A stretch of DNA of 64,000 nucleotides from Amaurobius ferox (lineage: Eukaryota > Arthropoda > Arachnida > Araneae > Amaurobiidae): the NCBI GenBank assembly GCA_951213105.1, contig OX578137.1, forward strand, positions 76,855,104 through 76,919,103, read 5' to 3'. Position 1 is the first letter of the stretch; every line of letters begins with the position of its first letter. The position numbers and the translations under genes were made by a program. The notes beneath the pieces were generated by a model. It made no database searches and was not told the DNA's origin. It saw nothing but the letters and a program-made list of their open reading frames with translations. Shown piece by piece: positions 63,421-64,000 of the stretch.

Positions 63421-64000
63421 CAAAGTGGTTTAAGTTTTCGAAAGCCCTTTTGTATCGTCACATCTAATCTAATTTTCGAAAGTTGAGACGGATTGAATGA
63501 GACCAAAACCAAGATTCAAGCTAGTTTGAGAGTACTGCATGATTCTGAAATTTTTTTAAAATCCCTTAGCATCGTCTCCTTCCCACTTCGAATTTTTGAA
63601 ACATCCCATTTATTCCGTTGATTTAGAGACTGAGACGGATTGCATGGGGCCAAAATTGTAATTCTGGTACGAGTGGAAGTACTCATAATTAAGTAAAGTA
63701 GTTTTGAGTTCCTTAATTATTCTTGTGCATCGCCACACATAATTCGAATTTTCAAAATATTGCATTTCTCCGTTGGTCTGAAAGCGGGTCGAATGAGATC
63801 CGATCCATGACTCTGACTCATCATCATCTAACATCAGTCGGATAACATGAGACCAAAATTGCAATTCTGGTACGACTGAAGTACCCTATAATTAAGTAGT
63901 TTTGGGTTCTTTAATTATTCTTGTGCATCGCCACACATAAATCGAATTTCCAAAATATTGCATTTCTCCGTTGATCTGAAAGCGGATCGAATGAGACCCG
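63421..64000. repeat. Satellite-like array, about 146-bp unit, runs off the window
   Basis: Units share 'cgaatgagacc..aaattg.aattctggtac', 'gtagttttgggttctttaattattcttgtgcatcgcc' (in parts) and 'atattgcatttctccgttg'. Starts fall near 63497, 63645, 63849 and 63994. The 204-bp step includes an extra ~50 bases. The last two units are the most alike. Confidence 0.7.

Overview
The window is AT-rich arthropod-type nuclear DNA. It is densely packed with transposable elements and holds one recognisable host exon, at 9691-9837 on the minus strand, which reads as the cyclic-nucleotide-binding region of a CNG-type channel. The mix of Jockey-clade LINEs, a Tc1-like transposon, Helitron-type termini, a tRNA-derived SINE and a Polinton fits an invertebrate, and a chelicerate would be plausible. 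The species cannot be fixed from sequence alone.

Left part (1-27246): the end of a LINE (1 to about 2500), two partial and one full-length Helitron-type elements (3563-8621), a roughly 65-bp satellite (8655-9655) next to the host exon, several dispersed elements sharing TCTGATGTGGGCAG...GGAAAGTA termini, SINE copies, a TTAA-flanked near-perfect palindrome (23881-24123) and an NRF1/CRE/ETS-like promoter cluster near 22.57-22.61 kb.

Centre (27247-44569): a complete 17.3-kb Maverick/Polinton (adintovirus-like) element. Its terminal inverted repeats are about 275 bp, and both ends carry a perfect 6-bp target duplication, CTCAAG. It sits inside a copy of a dispersed repeat. The minus-strand block holds virion-type genes: a coiled-coil protein, a pVI-like/protease fusion, penton, a small basic peptide, a major capsid protein in two pieces, a fibre-like protein, a 23-residue-repeat protein, a leucine-rich-repeat protein and small accessory genes. 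The plus-strand block holds the packaging ATPase, a membrane protein, a phospholipase-A2/zinc-ribbon protein, a DDE integrase with chromodomain, small proteins and protein-primed PolB. Almost every gene starts at TAAATG, often with the previous stop codon fused to it and an A-rich box just upstream. Several genes carry frame breaks, mostly at A homopolymers, and the capsid and fibre genes carry in-frame stops. This copy is therefore either decayed or affected by homopolymer assembly errors.

Right part (44576-64000): the other half of the interrupted repeat, further family copies, a nearly full-length LINE in minus orientation (about 48915-53400) with intact ORF1 and frameshifted ORF2, a Ty3/Gypsy-like integrase fragment (55016-55594), a Tc1-like transposon (about 55595-58890) split by an unidentified 1.86-kb insertion with a 21-bp duplication, and a satellite-like array of about 146-bp units running to the window end.

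In the Polinton, INT would integrate the element, PolB would replicate it from the inverted termini, and the ATPase, protease, capsid, penton, fibre and PLA2 proteins would make and release a virion. This split of labour is family knowledge applied to what is read here.
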